From positions 1 to 6,770 of the forward strand of contig CABSFC010000125.1 in assembly GCA_902476875.1 (NCBI GenBank): a DNA stretch of 6,770 nt, given 5' to 3'. The first letter of the stretch is position 1. Each line of letters starts with the position of its first letter. This document shows, piece by piece, positions 6,677-6,770 of the stretch. This DNA is from an uncultured Oscillibacter sp. Its GTDB lineage: Bacteria > Bacillota > Clostridia > Oscillospirales > Oscillospiraceae. A program made the translations under genes and the position numbers. A model generated the notes under the pieces. That model did not search any database and had not been told where the DNA came from. It saw nothing but the letters and a program-made list of their open reading frames with translations.

Positions 6677-6770
6677 ACGTCCAGGTCATAGAGCAGGATA
6701 TTCATGAAGAAGGGGACCTGGCGCTCCCAGCTGGCCTCACTGTGGTCGCCGCCGGGGACGATACGGCTGG
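6673..6770 (-). CDS. C-terminal end of a second putative esterase (truncated by window edge)
   Basis: Only the last 31 codons are present, ending at TGA (6675-6673). They begin in frame after two leftover bases at the window edge. The residues GGDHSEASWERQVPFF are characteristic of the catalytic-His region at the end of putative esterases of the esterase D/antigen 85-like group, with the His in GGDHSE. It is the first of three same-strand genes seen here. It lies 92 bases upstream of the next esterase start, so co-transcription is likely. The match between RQVPFF here and KQVAYF at the same place in the downstream esterase suggests the two are distant paralogues. Too little is visible to say more about substrate or location. 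Confidence 0.7.
   Translation of the reverse strand, partial: SRIVPGGDHSEASWERQVPFFMNILLYDLDV

Overview
The window carries two convergent transcription units, read from base-calling and translated motifs alone. The DNA is GC-rich with strong Shine-Dalgarno sites, short ATGA stop/start overlaps and an anaerobic-style (Cbi) cobalamin gene order. Together these suggest a high-GC gut-type Clostridia, of the Oscillospiraceae/Flavonifractor/Oscillibacter kind. The taxonomic guess is inference; nothing here fixes the species.

Bases 1-4467, plus strand, are the 3' part of a cobalamin (vitamin B12) biosynthesis operon. The order is a truncated histidine phosphatase (alpha-ribazole phosphatase-like, cobC), cbiB (adenosylcobinamide-phosphate synthase), cobD (threonine-phosphate decarboxylase), cobQ/cbiP (cobyric acid synthase) and cbiC/cobH (cobalt-precorrin-8 methylmutase). 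The junctions are a 7-base overlap, a 9-base gap and two 4-base ATGA overlaps, so the genes are almost certainly co-transcribed and translationally coupled. CbiC ends corrin ring rearrangement. CobQ amidates the side chains. CobD supplies aminopropanol phosphate and CbiB attaches it. The CobC-like enzyme dephosphorylates the lower-ligand precursor. The operon promoter, any cobalamin riboswitch and the other cbi genes lie outside the window.

Bases 4468-4567 are the convergent intergenic gap. It holds a perfect 12-bp hairpin with A/T tracts on both sides, best read as a shared bidirectional terminator.

Bases 4568-6770, minus strand, hold a second operon read right to left. It comprises the last 31 codons of a putative esterase (alpha/beta hydrolase), a complete putative esterase with a G-C-S-L-G nucleophile elbow, and a stand-alone ATP-grasp ligase. 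I know of no established function for this esterase-esterase-ATP-grasp set. It is the most likely place for undescribed biology here: an ATP-dependent carboxylate ligase encoded with two serine hydrolases, perhaps making and breaking the same kind of bond. Its codon choice (Ala GCC, C-ending Asn/Tyr/Phe/Ile, Lys AAG) differs visibly from the GCG/CGG-rich cobalamin genes.

No tRNA, rRNA, CRISPR array, insertion sequence or other mobile element was seen.
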